A DNA stretch of 61,505 nucleotides from positions 1 through 61,505 of the forward strand of contig CAYUJU010000013.1 of NCBI GenBank assembly GCA_964445115.1. Direction: 5' to 3'. The notes under the pieces are model-generated. The model ran no database searches. It was not told the DNA's origin and was given only the letters and a program-made list of their open reading frames with translations. Positions 9,220-19,156 of this stretch are shown here, in pieces (position 1 is the stretch's first letter; every line of letters starts with the position of its first letter). Made by a program: the position numbers and the translations under genes. Origin of the DNA: CAIJXJ01 sp964445115 (GTDB lineage: Bacteria > Pseudomonadota > Gammaproteobacteria > Burkholderiales > Methylophilaceae).

Positions 9220-10379
9220 GCTGGAACCCCTTTTGCAAGCCGGCGGTTTTCCCAGTCGATTCTTAGCAGTACTGCAAGCGCAATGCAGTTGGCGAGAATG
9301 CCTGTACCGCCGAACGACAGCAGCGGCAGGGTCAGACCCTTGGTCGGCAACAGACCCATGTTGACGCCCATGTTGATGATGGATTGCACGCCCAACCAGA
9401 TACCGATCCCTTGTGCCAGCAGCGCAGAGAAGTGACGCTCATGCGAAGCGGCTTCCTTGCCGATACCGAAGGCGCGCAAGACCAGCCAGGCTAACAGCAT
9501 CACGACCACCGCGACGCCGAAGAAGCCAAGCTCCTCGGCGACCACGGCCAGCAGGAAGTCGGTATGGGCTTCGGGCAGGTACAGCAATTTTTCCACACTG
9601 GCACCGAGCCCGACGCCGAACCATTCGCCACGTCCGAACGCGATCAGGGCGTGCGACAGCTGATAGCCCTTGCCGAAGGGATCGGCCCACGGATCCCAGA
9701 AACCGACGATGCGCTGCAGGCGATACGGCGAGCTCCAAATCAGGCCAACCACCCCCACGACCAGCAGCACCAGCAGGCCTGCGAAAATGCGGCCGTTGAT
9801 GCCGCCCAGCCACAGGATGCCGATGGAGATCGAGGCAATCACCGCGAACGCACCGAAGTCAGGCTCACGCAGCAACAGGCCGCCGACCACCAGCATCACG
9901 CCCAGCATCGGCAGGAAACCTTTAGTAAAGCTATCCAGGAATGCTGCCTTGCGCACGGTGTAGTCCGCCACATAGATCGTGGCGAACAGCTTCATGAATT
10001 CCGATGGCTGCAGGGTTGCGAAGCCCAGTGGAATCCAGCGCTGGCTACCGTTGACGTTGCGCCCGATGCCAGGGATCAGCACGAGCACCAGCAAGGCCAG
10101 TCCGCCCAGGAAGAGATACGGTGCCATCTGCTGCCACACCTTGGTCGGAACCTGAAAAGCCACCAGGCCAGCGCTCAAGCCCAGCACCAGATAGATGGAA
10201 TGTCGCACCAGGAAATAAGTCGACTGATGATGGAAGCCCTTGTCCGCCTCCGCCAGCGCAATCGAAGCGGAATACACCATCACCAGGCCGAAGCCGAGCA
10301 ACAGCAGGCTGACCCACAGGAGGCCTTGGTCATAGCTGACAGCGGTAATCTTGTCGCGGTTGCTCAGCATGTATTTCAT
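9216..10379 (-). CDS. ftsW: SEDS peptidoglycan glycosyltransferase FtsW
   Basis: FtsW is the polytopic SEDS protein that polymerises septal glycan together with FtsI. About ten hydrophobic helices are visible, with the family segments NGSQRWIPLGFATLQPSEF, FGKGYQLSHALIAFGRGEWF and the C-terminal LTLPLLSFGGTGILANC. The start at 10379 forms an ATGA overlap with the murD stop; 28 open codons further upstream fall inside murD. The length of 387 residues is usual. Confidence 0.95.
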   Translation of the reverse strand: MKYMLSNRDKITAVSYDQGLLWVSLLLLGFGLVMVYSASIALAEADKGFHHQSTYFLVRHSIYLVLGLSAGLVAFQVPTKVWQQMAPYLFLGGLALLVLVLIPGIGRNVNGSQRWIPLGFATLQPSEFMKLFATIYVADYTVRKAAFLDSFTKGFLPMLGVMLVVGGLLLREPDFGAFAVIASISIGILWLGGINGRIFAGLLVLLVVGVVGLIWSSPYRLQRIVGFWDPWADPFGKGYQLSHALIAFGRGEWFGVGLGASVEKLLYLPEAHTDFLLAVVAEELGFFGVAVVVMLLAWLVLRAFGIGKEAASHERHFSALLAQGIGIWLGVQSIINMGVNMGLLPTKGLTLPLLSFGGTGILANCIALAVLLRIDWENRRLAKGVPA

Positions 10380-11734
10380 GCTTGCCCCCCGATCGCCTTT
10401 ACCGCTGCGACGAATACTTCGGCACGGTGCACGTAGTTGCGGAACATGTCGAAACTGGCGCATGCCGGCGACAGCAGTACGGCATCGCCCGTTTGTGCCA
10501 GGGCATAGGCACGGTTGACTGCATCCTCCAGTGACGACTCCTCGACGATCTCGACGCCGATATCAGCGATCGCAGCGCGGATCAACGGGGCATCCCGACC
10601 GATCAGCACCACGGCGCGTGCATTGGCTGCCACTGGCCCACGCAGCGGCGAGAAATCCTGGCCCTTGCCGTCGCCGCCAGCTATCAGCACCACTTTTTTC
10701 GGCAGCCCAGCCAGCGCGGCACAGGTGGCACCGACGTTAGTCCCCTTGGAATCGTCGTAGAAATCGACGCCGCTGTGGTTAGCCACCCACTCCACGCGAT
10801 GCGACAAGCCCTTGAACTGGCGCAGCGTTGCCAGCAGTGGGGCCATGGGAATGCCGATGGCACGGCACAACGCTAAGGCAGCCAGTGCGTTCATCGCGTT
10901 GTGCAGCCCAGCCAAACGCATCTCGTCCGTCGACAGCAGGGCCTGGTCGCCCTGCGCCAGCCACGCCTTGCCGTCGCGTTGCAGCAGACCGTAATCAGAC
11001 CCCGTTGCAACTGCGTCCATGCCAAAGGTCACCTGCGGGCGCCCCGCGAGCGCCATGCCTCGACTCCATGCATCATCGCGGTTCAGAACCTGTGCGCCAG
11101 CCCCATGGAAAATGCGCGCCTTGGCGGCCGCGTAGGCGGCCATGCCATCGTAGCGATCCATATGGTCTTCGGTGACATTCAGCACCGTCGCGGCATCCGG
11201 CGACAGGCTGCTGGTCGTTTCCAGCTGAAAACTCGACAGCTCCAGTACGTAGACATCAGGTGCGGGCATGGCAAGTGCGTCGAGTACTGGCAGGCCGATG
11301 TTGCCGGCAACGACTGTTTTCAACCCTGCCTGCTTGCACATCTCACCCACCAGCGTCGTCACTGTGGTCTTGCCGTTGGCACCGGTAATTGCAATCACCT
11401 TGGCCGATGCCGGCTTGTTCTGGGCAAACAGTTCGACGTCGCCCACCACCGGTGTCCCGCGCGCGATCGCCGCCTGGATTTCCGGCTCGGCCAGCGGCAC
11501 ACCCGGGCTCGCGACGATCAGGTCGGCCTGTGCGAACACCTCGCGTGCAAACGGCCCGCAATGCACCACGACTTTCGGCAGTTCAGCCTTCACTACATCC
11601 AGCCCTGGCGGCACGGCACGCGTATCGGCGACAGACAGGCGCGCGCCCTGGCGATTCAGCCAGCGCAATGCCGACAGGCCGGTATCCCCCAGCCCCAGCA
11701 CCAGCACCTGTTTGTCGTGGAGTTCCATATTCAT
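10376..11734 (-). CDS. murD: UDP-N-acetylmuramoylalanine--D-glutamate ligase MurD
   Basis: MurD adds D-glutamate to UDP-MurNAc-L-Ala. It shows the UDP-binding start KQVLVLGLGDTGLSALRWL, the ATP loop ITGANGKTTVTTLVG, and the C-terminal FYDDSKGTNVGATCAALAG and LLSPACASFDMFRNY. The length is 452 residues. It is coupled to mraY upstream and ftsW downstream by 4-base overlaps. Confidence 0.96.
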   Translation of the reverse strand: MNMELHDKQVLVLGLGDTGLSALRWLNRQGARLSVADTRAVPPGLDVVKAELPKVVVHCGPFAREVFAQADLIVASPGVPLAEPEIQAAIARGTPVVGDVELFAQNKPASAKVIAITGANGKTTVTTLVGEMCKQAGLKTVVAGNIGLPVLDALAMPAPDVYVLELSSFQLETTSSLSPDAATVLNVTEDHMDRYDGMAAYAAAKARIFHGAGAQVLNRDDAWSRGMALAGRPQVTFGMDAVATGSDYGLLQRDGKAWLAQGDQALLSTDEMRLAGLHNAMNALAALALCRAIGIPMAPLLATLRQFKGLSHRVEWVANHSGVDFYDDSKGTNVGATCAALAGLPKKVVLIAGGDGKGQDFSPLRGPVAANARAVVLIGRDAPLIRAAIADIGVEIVEESSLEDAVNRAYALAQTGDAVLLSPACASFDMFRNYVHRAEVFVAAVKAIGGQA

Positions 11735-12834
11735 CGCAGTTTCAGCGTAGACAGCCCCAGCAATACCAGCATCATGGTGATGATCCAGAAGCGGACCACC
11801 ACCTGCGTTTCCTTCCAGCCCTTCTGCTCATAGTGGTGATGCAACGGCGCCATCAGGAAAATCCGCCGGCCTTCGCCGTACTTCTTCTTGGTGTAGCGGA
11901 AATAGCTCACCTGCGCGGCGACCGATAGCGTTTCCATCACGAACACCCCGCCCATGATGAACAGCACGATTTCCTGGCGGACGATCACGGCCACGACGCC
12001 CAGCGCGGCACCCAGCGCCAGCGCACCCACATCGCCCATGAACACTTCTGCCGGATAGGCGTTGAACCACAGGAAGCCCAGCCCGGCCCCGGCCATGGCA
12101 GCGCAGAACACGGTGAGCTCCCCGGCTCCCGGGACGTAAGGGATCCCGAGATATTTGGAGAAATACAAGTGACCAGCCGCGTAGGCAAAGACCGCCAGCG
12201 CGCTGCTCACCAGCACGGTCGGCATGATGGCGAGGCCGTCAAGGCCGTCCGTCAAGTTCACGGCATTGCTGCTACCGACGATGACAAGGTAGGTGAGCAC
12301 GATGAACCCGACCGCGCCCAGCGGCAGCATCAGGTGCTTGAAGAACGGGAAGATCAGGGTCGTTTCCGCCGGCAGCGTCGAAGTTGCGTACAGATAACCC
12401 GCCACGCTAAAACCGATCAGCGATTGCCAGAAGTATTTTTCCTTGGCCGACAGCCCCTTGGGGTTGCGATGCACCACCTTGCGCCAGTCATCGACCCAAC
12501 CCACGACACCAAAACCCAGCGTCGTCACCAGCACCACCCACACATACCGATTGCTGAGGTCCGCCCACAACAGGGTCGCAATGGCGATCGCCACCAGAAT
12601 CAGCGCGCCCCCCATGGTCGGGGTGCCGGCCTTGACCAGGTGTGTCTGCGGTCCATCGTCACGCACCGCCTGGCCAACCTTGTACTGAGTCAGTTTGCGG
12701 ATCATGGTCGGCCCGACCATGAACGAAATCACCAACGCCGTCAGCGTTGCCAGCACGGCACGCAGCGTGATGTAGTTGAACACGTTGAAAGCGCGAATGT
12801 CGTGCGCCAACCACCTCGCCAGTTCAAGCAGCAT
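11731..12834 (-). CDS. mraY: phospho-N-acetylmuramoyl-pentapeptide transferase MraY
   Basis: MraY is the integral membrane transferase that makes lipid I from UDP-MurNAc-pentapeptide and undecaprenyl phosphate. The catalytic segment NLTDGLDGLAIMP and the HHHYEQKGWKE loop are hallmarks, together with KAGTPTMGGALIL near the N terminus and about ten hydrophobic helices. The length of 367 residues is slightly above the usual 360. Its start overlaps murF by 11 bases. Confidence 0.97.
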   Translation of the reverse strand: MLLELARWLAHDIRAFNVFNYITLRAVLATLTALVISFMVGPTMIRKLTQYKVGQAVRDDGPQTHLVKAGTPTMGGALILVAIAIATLLWADLSNRYVWVVLVTTLGFGVVGWVDDWRKVVHRNPKGLSAKEKYFWQSLIGFSVAGYLYATSTLPAETTLIFPFFKHLMLPLGAVGFIVLTYLVIVGSSNAVNLTDGLDGLAIMPTVLVSSALAVFAYAAGHLYFSKYLGIPYVPGAGELTVFCAAMAGAGLGFLWFNAYPAEVFMGDVGALALGAALGVVAVIVRQEIVLFIMGGVFVMETLSVAAQVSYFRYTKKKYGEGRRIFLMAPLHHHYEQKGWKETQVVVRFWIITMMLVLLGLSTLKLR

Positions 12835-14185
12835 GGCGGGCCTCCTTTTCTTGTGGTGTTTCTGTTATCAGTGCGACCACGCACTCCATACGCATGAAGC
12901 GGGAGCCTTTCACCAGCACCGTGGTCGTGTTGTCGAGTTGCGGGCGCAGCACCTCAGCCAGTTGCTCCGGCGTATCGAAATGCGTGCCGCCGTAGGCGCG
13001 GCTCATCTGCCCCAGGGTCAGCAAGCCATCCAGGCCTGCGGCGCGGGCATACTGGCCAATCTCGCCATGCAGTGGTTCGGCATCCGCCCCGAGTTCCCCC
13101 ATGTCTCCCAGCACCAGCACGCGCTTGCCCGGACAAGCCGCCAGCACGTCGATGGCCGCCCGCATGGAGGCAGGATTGGCGTTGTAGGTGTCATCAATGA
13201 CGGTGCACCCGTCGAGGCCGGCCTTGCGCTGCAGACGCCCCTTGGCCCCGCTGAACTGTTGCAAGCCGTCCACGACCGCGTCCAGCGCCACTCCTATCGC
13301 CAACGCCGCAGCCGTGGCGGCCAGGGCGTTACGCACGTTATGCAGCCCAGCGGCTGACAGATGCACGGTTGCACGCCCCTGTGGCGTCTTGAGCACAATC
13401 TCGCTGCCATCGGCATTCAGATGATAGTCAGCGCTAACATCTGCTGCCTGTTCGAGCCCGAAACTCACCACCTGGTGCGGAGCGGCCAGTTCGCGCCACA
13501 GCGGCGCAAAGGGGTCATCCACATTGATGATCGCGACACCATCCTGCGCCAGCCCCTGGAAAATCTCGCCCTTGGCGCGCGCCACGCCTTCAACGCTACC
13601 CAAAGCTTCCAAATGGGCTGGCATTGCATTGTTGATCAAAGCGACGTTCGGCTTGCCGATCCCGCTCAGATAAGCAATTTCACCGGCATGATTCATCCCC
13701 ATTTCGGCGACCGCATAGCGGTGTTGCGCACGCAGCTTGAGCAGCGTCATGGGCAGACCGATGTCGTTGTTGAGGTTGCCCTGCGTTGCCAGCACGGCTT
13801 CCTCACCACCAGCCGCGGCACGCAGGATGGCCGCCAGCATTTCCTTCACCGTGGTTTTGCCGTTGCTGCCCGTCACTGCGGCAAGGGGGATGGCAAATCG
13901 GCCGCGCCAATATGCGGCCAATTGCCCCAATGCGAGGCGTGTATCCGCCACCACGAGTTGCGGTCCGGCGCCGTCTACCGCTTGCGTTACCAGCGCTGCC
14001 GCCGCGCCACGTTGCAAGCACTCCGTCACATAGGCATGTCCATCAAAGTGCTCACCACGCAAGGCTACGAACAGGTCGCCCGCCTGCACGCTACGGCTGT
14101 CGGTCGATACGGCATCAAAGGCCGCGTCGTCACCAACCACGTGGCCGTGAAGTGCCTGCGCAGCTTCGGAAAGGCGCATCATCAT
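12824..14185 (-). CDS. murF: UDP-MurNAc-tripeptide--D-Ala-D-Ala ligase MurF
   Basis: MurF attaches the D-Ala-D-Ala dipeptide made by Ddl. Visible are the N-terminal domain VSTDSRSVQAGDLFVALRG, the P-loop VTGSNGKTTVKEMLA, the MGMNHAGEIAYLS segment and IDDTYNANPASMRAAID of the C-terminal domain. The length is 453 residues. Three methionines open the frame (MMM/R...), so the exact start is uncertain by one or two codons; the first one overlaps the murE stop. Confidence 0.95.
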   Translation of the reverse strand: MMMRLSEAAQALHGHVVGDDAAFDAVSTDSRSVQAGDLFVALRGEHFDGHAYVTECLQRGAAAALVTQAVDGAGPQLVVADTRLALGQLAAYWRGRFAIPLAAVTGSNGKTTVKEMLAAILRAAAGGEEAVLATQGNLNNDIGLPMTLLKLRAQHRYAVAEMGMNHAGEIAYLSGIGKPNVALINNAMPAHLEALGSVEGVARAKGEIFQGLAQDGVAIINVDDPFAPLWRELAAPHQVVSFGLEQAADVSADYHLNADGSEIVLKTPQGRATVHLSAAGLHNVRNALAATAAALAIGVALDAVVDGLQQFSGAKGRLQRKAGLDGCTVIDDTYNANPASMRAAIDVLAACPGKRVLVLGDMGELGADAEPLHGEIGQYARAAGLDGLLTLGQMSRAYGGTHFDTPEQLAEVLRPQLDNTTTVLVKGSRFMRMECVVALITETPQEKEARHAA

Positions 14186-15615
14186 GCCACCACCTCCAGC
14201 GCACGCCGCGCCACTTCCAGATCGCTGAACGGCAACCTCACGCCTTCGATCTCCTGATAATCCTCGTGCCCCTTCCCTGCGAGCAGCACGACATCACCTT
14301 CGCTCGCCTGCTCGATGGCACGCGCAATGGCAGCGGCACGGTCGGCCTCCACCACGTAATTGCCGCCCATGCCGGCCAAAATATCGTCAATGATGGCCAG
14401 CGGGGCTTCATGGCGCGGGTTGTCGGAGGTCACAATCACTTCATCTGCCAGACGGGAAGCGGCCTCCCCCATTAGTGGGCGCTTACCTTTATCTCGGTTA
14501 CCACCGCAACCAAAGACGCAGACCAGCTTGCCGGTGGTCTGTTCACGGAGCGCAGCCAACACTTTTTCCAGCGCGTCTGGCGTGTGTGCGTAGTCGATCA
14601 CGATCAGCGGCTTGCCCTGTCCACCCAGGCGCTGCATCCGCCCCGCCACGGGCTGAACGTCATTCAGCACCTTGACCGCCTGATCCAGCGGCACATCAGA
14701 GGCCAACATGGTCGCCAGCACGGCCAGCAGGTTGCTCGCATTGAACTTGCCAGCGACCGCGACTTCCAGCCTGGCCTGGCCCACGGGAGTTGTCACGTCC
14801 ATGCGCAGACCGGATGGATCGAGCACCAAGCCTGCGCCGCGAACATCGCCGCCCTGCAAGCCATAGGTGAGCACACGCACACCGGCCTCACGCAGTTCTG
14901 CCGCGATCTCAAGCCCGAACGTTTCATCAACGTTCAACACTGCACACCTCAGCTCCGGCCAGCGGAATAGCTGTTTCTTGGCCGCCCCGTAAGACGTCAT
15001 GTCACCGTGATAATCCAGATGATCGCGCGACAAGTTGGTCAGCACCGCCACGTCGAAATGCACACCATTGACCCGCCCCTGCGCCAACCCGTGGGAAGAC
15101 ACTTCCATGGCGACCCCTGCTGCACCCTGCGCGAGGTATTCGGCCAACATGCCATGCAACAGAATGGGGTCTGGCGTAGTGTTCACAGCCTCGGACAGCG
15201 CCCCCGGAAACCCGTTACCCAGGGTGCCGACCGCCGCGGTCTTGCGACCGAGCGCGGTAAAGGCCTGCGACAGCCAGTGGCTGCATGAGGTTTTGCCGTT
15301 GGTGCCGGTGACGCCGATCATCCAGAGCTTGCCGGACGGATGCCCGTAGAACGCATCCGCCACTTCTCCGGCGTGCGCGCGCAGGCCAATAACCCCCTGA
15401 TTCGGCACCTGCCACTCCGGGTTCCACTCGAAGCCTTCACGTTCCCACATCACGGCAGCCGCGCCCTGCGCGATCGCCTGGGGAATAAAGTCACGGCCAT
15501 CCAGACGCTCGCCCGGATACGCCAGGAACAGCGTATCAGCATCCACCTTGCGGCTATCCGCCGAGATTTTTCCCGGCAAGGGCTGGCGTGCGGCCATCAG
15601 GGTGAGCGGCGTCAT
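14182..15615 (-). CDS. murE: UDP-MurNAc-tripeptide synthetase MurE, meso-diaminopimelate type
   Basis: MurE adds the third residue of the stem peptide. SADSRKVDADTLFLAYPGE (UDP site), VTGTNGKTSCSHWLSQA (P-loop) and VFGCGGNRDKGKRPLMGE are present, and the motif DNPRHE matches the DNPR.E signature of enzymes that add meso-diaminopimelate rather than lysine, as expected for a Gram-negative wall. The length is 477 residues, with ATGA-type overlaps on both sides. Confidence 0.95.
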   Translation of the reverse strand: MTPLTLMAARQPLPGKISADSRKVDADTLFLAYPGERLDGRDFIPQAIAQGAAAVMWEREGFEWNPEWQVPNQGVIGLRAHAGEVADAFYGHPSGKLWMIGVTGTNGKTSCSHWLSQAFTALGRKTAAVGTLGNGFPGALSEAVNTTPDPILLHGMLAEYLAQGAAGVAMEVSSHGLAQGRVNGVHFDVAVLTNLSRDHLDYHGDMTSYGAAKKQLFRWPELRCAVLNVDETFGLEIAAELREAGVRVLTYGLQGGDVRGAGLVLDPSGLRMDVTTPVGQARLEVAVAGKFNASNLLAVLATMLASDVPLDQAVKVLNDVQPVAGRMQRLGGQGKPLIVIDYAHTPDALEKVLAALREQTTGKLVCVFGCGGNRDKGKRPLMGEAASRLADEVIVTSDNPRHEAPLAIIDDILAGMGGNYVVEADRAAAIARAIEQASEGDVVLLAGKGHEDYQEIEGVRLPFSDLEVARRALEVVA

Positions 15616-17339
15616 ACCACCTCCCCGACTTCCGGCACATCCCCGGCCGGAATCACGATATTGTCCGTAGGCGCATCCTGTGGCACCGCCAGCAGGCGCA
15701 GCGAACCTTCCATCACCTTGCTGAACACGGGGGCCGCCACGGCGCCGCCGTAATAGATGCCGGCACTGGGCTCATCCACCATCACGGCGATGACCAGCCG
15801 CGGGTTGGAAGCAGGCGCCAGCCCGATAAACGACGAAATATAGCGGCCATCGGCATATACACCGTTGATCACCTTCTGCGCCGTCCCGGTCTTGCCCGCC
15901 ACGCGATAGCCCGCCACCTGTGCCTTGGGCGCCGTACCGCCAGGCTTGACCACGGTTTCCATCATTTCGCGCATGGAACGCGCCGTCTGGGCCGACAGCA
16001 CCTGCTGTCCGACCGGCACCTCTTTCAGCTTGACCATGGAAAGCGGCTTTAGCTCGCCATCATTCGCAAATGCGGTATAGGCACGCGCCATCTGTAGCAG
16101 CGTCACCGTCACTCCCTGACCAAAACAGATGGTGGCGTGGTCGATCGGCACCCAGTTCTTCCAGGGGCGCAAACGGCCGGCCACCTCGCCCGGAAAGCCG
16201 GAATTCGGCCGACTGCCGAACCCGAGCTGATTCAGCTTGCCCCACAACTCTTGCGGCGCCAGCGTCATGCCCATCTTGGCTGTTCCGATATTGGACGACT
16301 TCTGCACGATTTCGGTGACGCTCAGCACCCCCTTGGCGTGCACATCGTGGATGGTGTTCTTGCCGATGACGTAATGCCCCTGACCGATATCGATGCGGGT
16401 GTCCGGCGTGAATTTCCCCGTTTCCATCGCCGCGGCGATGGTGAACGGCTTCATGGTCGAGCCGGGCTCGAAGGTATCGGTAATGGCACGGTTACGCGAC
16501 TTGCCGGCGATATTCACCGGATTGTTCGGGTTGTAGGTCGGCTGGTTGGCCATCGCCAGCACCTCGCCGGTACGCGCATCCAGCACCACGATCGCCCCCG
16601 CCTTGGCTTTGTTGGCCTCGACGGCACGCGCCAGTTCGCGATAGGCCAGATACTGGATCTTGCGGTCAATCGAGAGCACCAGATCATGCCCGTCCTGCGG
16701 GACCTTGACCGCCTCCAAATCCTCAACGATGTGCCCCTGGCGATCCTTGATCACGCGACGACTGCCCGGCTTGCCTGAGAGCCAGTCTTGGTAGACCAGC
16801 TCCATCCCTTCCTGGCCCTTGTCCTCGATGCCGGTAAAGCCCACCACGTGCGCCATCACCTCACCCGCCGGGTAATAGCGACGGTACTCGCGCTGCATGA
16901 ACACGCCCGGGATATCCATCTGCATGACCTGCGCAGCCTGCTCGGGCGGCATACGACGCTTGAGGTAGACGAACTCGCGATCACTATTGGAAAGCTTCTT
17001 GTTCAGGTCGCTAGGCTTGAGGTTGAGCAGCCCGGCCAGCTTCTTGAGCTGCTGTGCGTTGATAGTGACGTCAGGTGGGCTAGCCCAGATCGATTCCACC
17101 GGCGTGCTGATCGCCAGCGGCTCGCCGTAACGGTCCGTCACCATGCCGCGATGCGCGGAGAGCGTCAGCACGCGGCTGTAGCGTGCGTCGCCTTTCTGTT
17201 GCAGAAACTCGGTGCGCACCCCCTGCAGGTAGATCGACCGCCCCAGCAACACCACGAAGCCCGACAACACCACCATTAACAGGGTGCGGCGGCGCCAGGC
17301 CGGAAGCTGCAGGACGAGGGGTTTGACTTTATGGATCAT
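15612..17339 (-). CDS. ftsI: septal transpeptidase FtsI (PBP3)
   Basis: FtsI is the division-specific class B penicillin-binding protein, anchored in the inner membrane and working with FtsW. One membrane helix (about residues 18-39) precedes the PBP dimerisation domain; the transpeptidase motifs are STMK at 294-297, SSN at 348-350 and KTG at 483-485. The start at 17339 overlaps the ftsL stop (ATGA); the 40 open codons upstream lie within ftsL. The length of 575 residues is normal. Confidence 0.97.
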   Translation of the reverse strand: MIHKVKPLVLQLPAWRRRTLLMVVLSGFVVLLGRSIYLQGVRTEFLQQKGDARYSRVLTLSAHRGMVTDRYGEPLAISTPVESIWASPPDVTINAQQLKKLAGLLNLKPSDLNKKLSNSDREFVYLKRRMPPEQAAQVMQMDIPGVFMQREYRRYYPAGEVMAHVVGFTGIEDKGQEGMELVYQDWLSGKPGSRRVIKDRQGHIVEDLEAVKVPQDGHDLVLSIDRKIQYLAYRELARAVEANKAKAGAIVVLDARTGEVLAMANQPTYNPNNPVNIAGKSRNRAITDTFEPGSTMKPFTIAAAMETGKFTPDTRIDIGQGHYVIGKNTIHDVHAKGVLSVTEIVQKSSNIGTAKMGMTLAPQELWGKLNQLGFGSRPNSGFPGEVAGRLRPWKNWVPIDHATICFGQGVTVTLLQMARAYTAFANDGELKPLSMVKLKEVPVGQQVLSAQTARSMREMMETVVKPGGTAPKAQVAGYRVAGKTGTAQKVINGVYADGRYISSFIGLAPASNPRLVIAVMVDEPSAGIYYGGAVAAPVFSKVMEGSLRLLAVPQDAPTDNIVIPAGDVPEVGEVV

Positions 17340-17596
17340 GGCGCCACGATCTGGATCTTGGCCGGTTCCGGCACCTGCATATGCAGGTGCGAACTCGCCA
17401 CTTGTTCGATCCGGGCATGCATCGCCCAAGTGCTTTGCTCGAGCTGGAGTTGCCCCCACTCGATTTCGTATTGCTTGGCCAGATCCTGCTGCTGCTGCAA
17501 CTCGATATAGAGTTTGCGCGCCTTGTGCTGGGACGTGACCGTCCCCAGCGCGCTCGCCAGCACCACCATGAACAGGATCAGGTTGAGCTTGGTCAT
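17336..17596 (-). CDS. ftsL: cell division protein FtsL
   Basis: FtsL is a short bitopic divisome protein that forms a coiled coil with FtsB under FtsQ. A membrane helix (about residues 4-20) is followed by a heptad-rich segment (LYIELQQQQDLAKQYEIEWG). The sequence is poorly conserved in general, so the identification rests on size (86 residues), topology and position between rsmH and ftsI, with 4-base overlaps at both ends. Confidence 0.9.
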   Translation of the reverse strand: MTKLNLILFMVVLASALGTVTSQHKARKLYIELQQQQDLAKQYEIEWGQLQLEQSTWAMHARIEQVASSHLHMQVPEPAKIQIVAP

Positions 17597-18540
17597 GCCG
17601 CCGCCGTTCTTTCGGCTACGCGCATCACGGCACTGCGCGAACGCGGGTTGGCACGCACTTCCTCATCACTCGCCTTGATTGCCCTGCCCACGGCCACCAG
17701 GCGCGACGGCGGCAATTCACTCGCGCGCACGGCAAAGCGTGATGGCAAGTCATCACGATCCTGCTGCGAACGAATAAAGCGTTTCACGATGCGATCTTCC
17801 AGCGAATGAAAACTGATCACCGCCAACCGGCCACCGGGCGCCAATACGTCGACGCACTGCGGCAAGGTCAGCGACAATTCCTCAAGCTCCTGATTGATGA
17901 AAATCCGTAGAGCTTGAAAGGTGCGCGTCGCCGGATCCTGGCCAGGCTCGGTTTTAAACACCGCGCCTGCCACGATCTTGGCAAGTTGTCCGGTAGTGGT
18001 GATGCCATCCCCATCTGCGCGTGCCGCAACAATCGCCCTTGCAATCTGTTTAGCAAACCGTTCTTCACCATAGTCTTTGATCACCCCTCTGATTTGTTCT
18101 TCTGTTGCGCCCGCGAGAAACTCCGCCGCCGTCTGCCCACGACTCTGGTCCATACGCATGTCCAGCGGTCCGTCGAAACGAAAGCTGAACCCACGCACTG
18201 CTTCATCAATCTGGGGAGAAGACACACCGATATCCAGCAACACGCCATCGACCTTGCCTACCCCTAATGCCCCCAGTTGCTCTTTAAGCGCGGAAAAACC
18301 GCTGTGCACCAACTGGAAACGCGCATCCCGGATCGTTTGCGCCGCCTCAACCGCCGCGAGATCGCGATCCAGCGCGATCAATCGCCCTTGCGGCCCGAGA
18401 CGTGCCAGAATAGCCCGGCTATGGCCGCCGCGCCCGAAGGTCCCATCCACGTACACCCCATCGGGGCGGACATTCAAGGCATCGACAGCTTCATTCAGCA
18501 GTACGGTGATGTGTGAGCCGGCGCTCATTTCAATTCCCAT
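17593..18540 (-). CDS. rsmH: 16S rRNA m4C1402 methyltransferase RsmH (MraW)
   Basis: RsmH methylates N4 of C1402 in 16S rRNA using S-adenosylmethionine. The SAM-binding segment is VYVDGTFGRGGHSRAILARL; VDGVLLDIGVSSPQIDEAVR and LAVISFHSLEDRIVKRF are family signatures. The first ATG (18540) has no clear ribosome site. The ATG four codons in (18528, MSAGSHITVLLNEAV) has GGGA 6 bases upstream and fits the family N terminus better, so the protein may be 311 rather than 315 residues. The arms of a 12-bp inverted repeat at 18538-18549 and 18609-18620 cover the first ATG. Confidence 0.96.
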   Translation of the reverse strand: MGIEMSAGSHITVLLNEAVDALNVRPDGVYVDGTFGRGGHSRAILARLGPQGRLIALDRDLAAVEAAQTIRDARFQLVHSGFSALKEQLGALGVGKVDGVLLDIGVSSPQIDEAVRGFSFRFDGPLDMRMDQSRGQTAAEFLAGATEEQIRGVIKDYGEERFAKQIARAIVAARADGDGITTTGQLAKIVAGAVFKTEPGQDPATRTFQALRIFINQELEELSLTLPQCVDVLAPGGRLAVISFHSLEDRIVKRFIRSQQDRDDLPSRFAVRASELPPSRLVAVGRAIKASDEEVRANPRSRSAVMRVAERTAAA

Positions 18541-18630
18541 TCAAGCGAAGACAAGGCGAAGGCTTGCAGACAGCACAAGCAGTGCGGCAAGAGCCGACCA
18601 ACGCAGTATTCGTTTGAATGTGGATTGAAA

Positions 18631-19077
18631 TCACAGCGAGAAACCATCCAGCTCGGTCGGAAGTGTCATATCATCCGCCGCCATGACGCGCTCGAGCTGC
18701 TGGCGCCAGCCCTCCATGCTCCACAACTCGAAGTGACTCCCCTGACCGACCAGCATGGCCTGCTTTTCGAGGCCAGCGAATTCACGCAGCACGGGAGAGA
18801 CGAGCAGACGCCCCGCGCTGTCGAGATCAATATCTTCGGCATGACCCACCAGCAGGCGCTGCATGGCACTGGACTGACGGTCAAAACTGGAAAGCGCCAT
18901 GATCTTGGCTTGAATGGGTTCCCAGGCAGGCTGGGGGTAGAGCAGTAGGCAACGATGCGGGTGCGCGGTCAACACCAGGCGGCCGGCGCACTCGGCGAGC
19001 AGGGCGTCACGGTGCCGACTTGGCACAGCCAGCCGACCCTTGGCATCCAGACTCAGTGATGTTGCACCGCGAAACAT
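18631..19077 (-). CDS. mraZ: transcriptional regulator MraZ
   Basis: MraZ is the SpoVT/AbrB-like DNA-binding protein that controls the dcw operon from its first gene. Both repeats of the family are visible: FRGATSLSLDAKGRLAVPSR near the N terminus and DIDLDSAGRLLVSPVLREF in the middle. The start at 19077 gives the canonical MFRGA beginning (148 residues); an upstream ATG at 19131 only adds a non-conserved tail. Its likely operator lies about 80 bases upstream. Confidence 0.94.
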   Translation of the reverse strand: MFRGATSLSLDAKGRLAVPSRHRDALLAECAGRLVLTAHPHRCLLLYPQPAWEPIQAKIMALSSFDRQSSAMQRLLVGHAEDIDLDSAGRLLVSPVLREFAGLEKQAMLVGQGSHFELWSMEGWRQQLERVMAADDMTLPTELDGFSL

Positions 19078-19156
19078 CGAACGAAAATCCCCTTTGATAT
19101 CCAGCAGAAGGCACAGAGGAGGAATTGCCACGCGCCCTTAGCCTCACGCAGCAATT

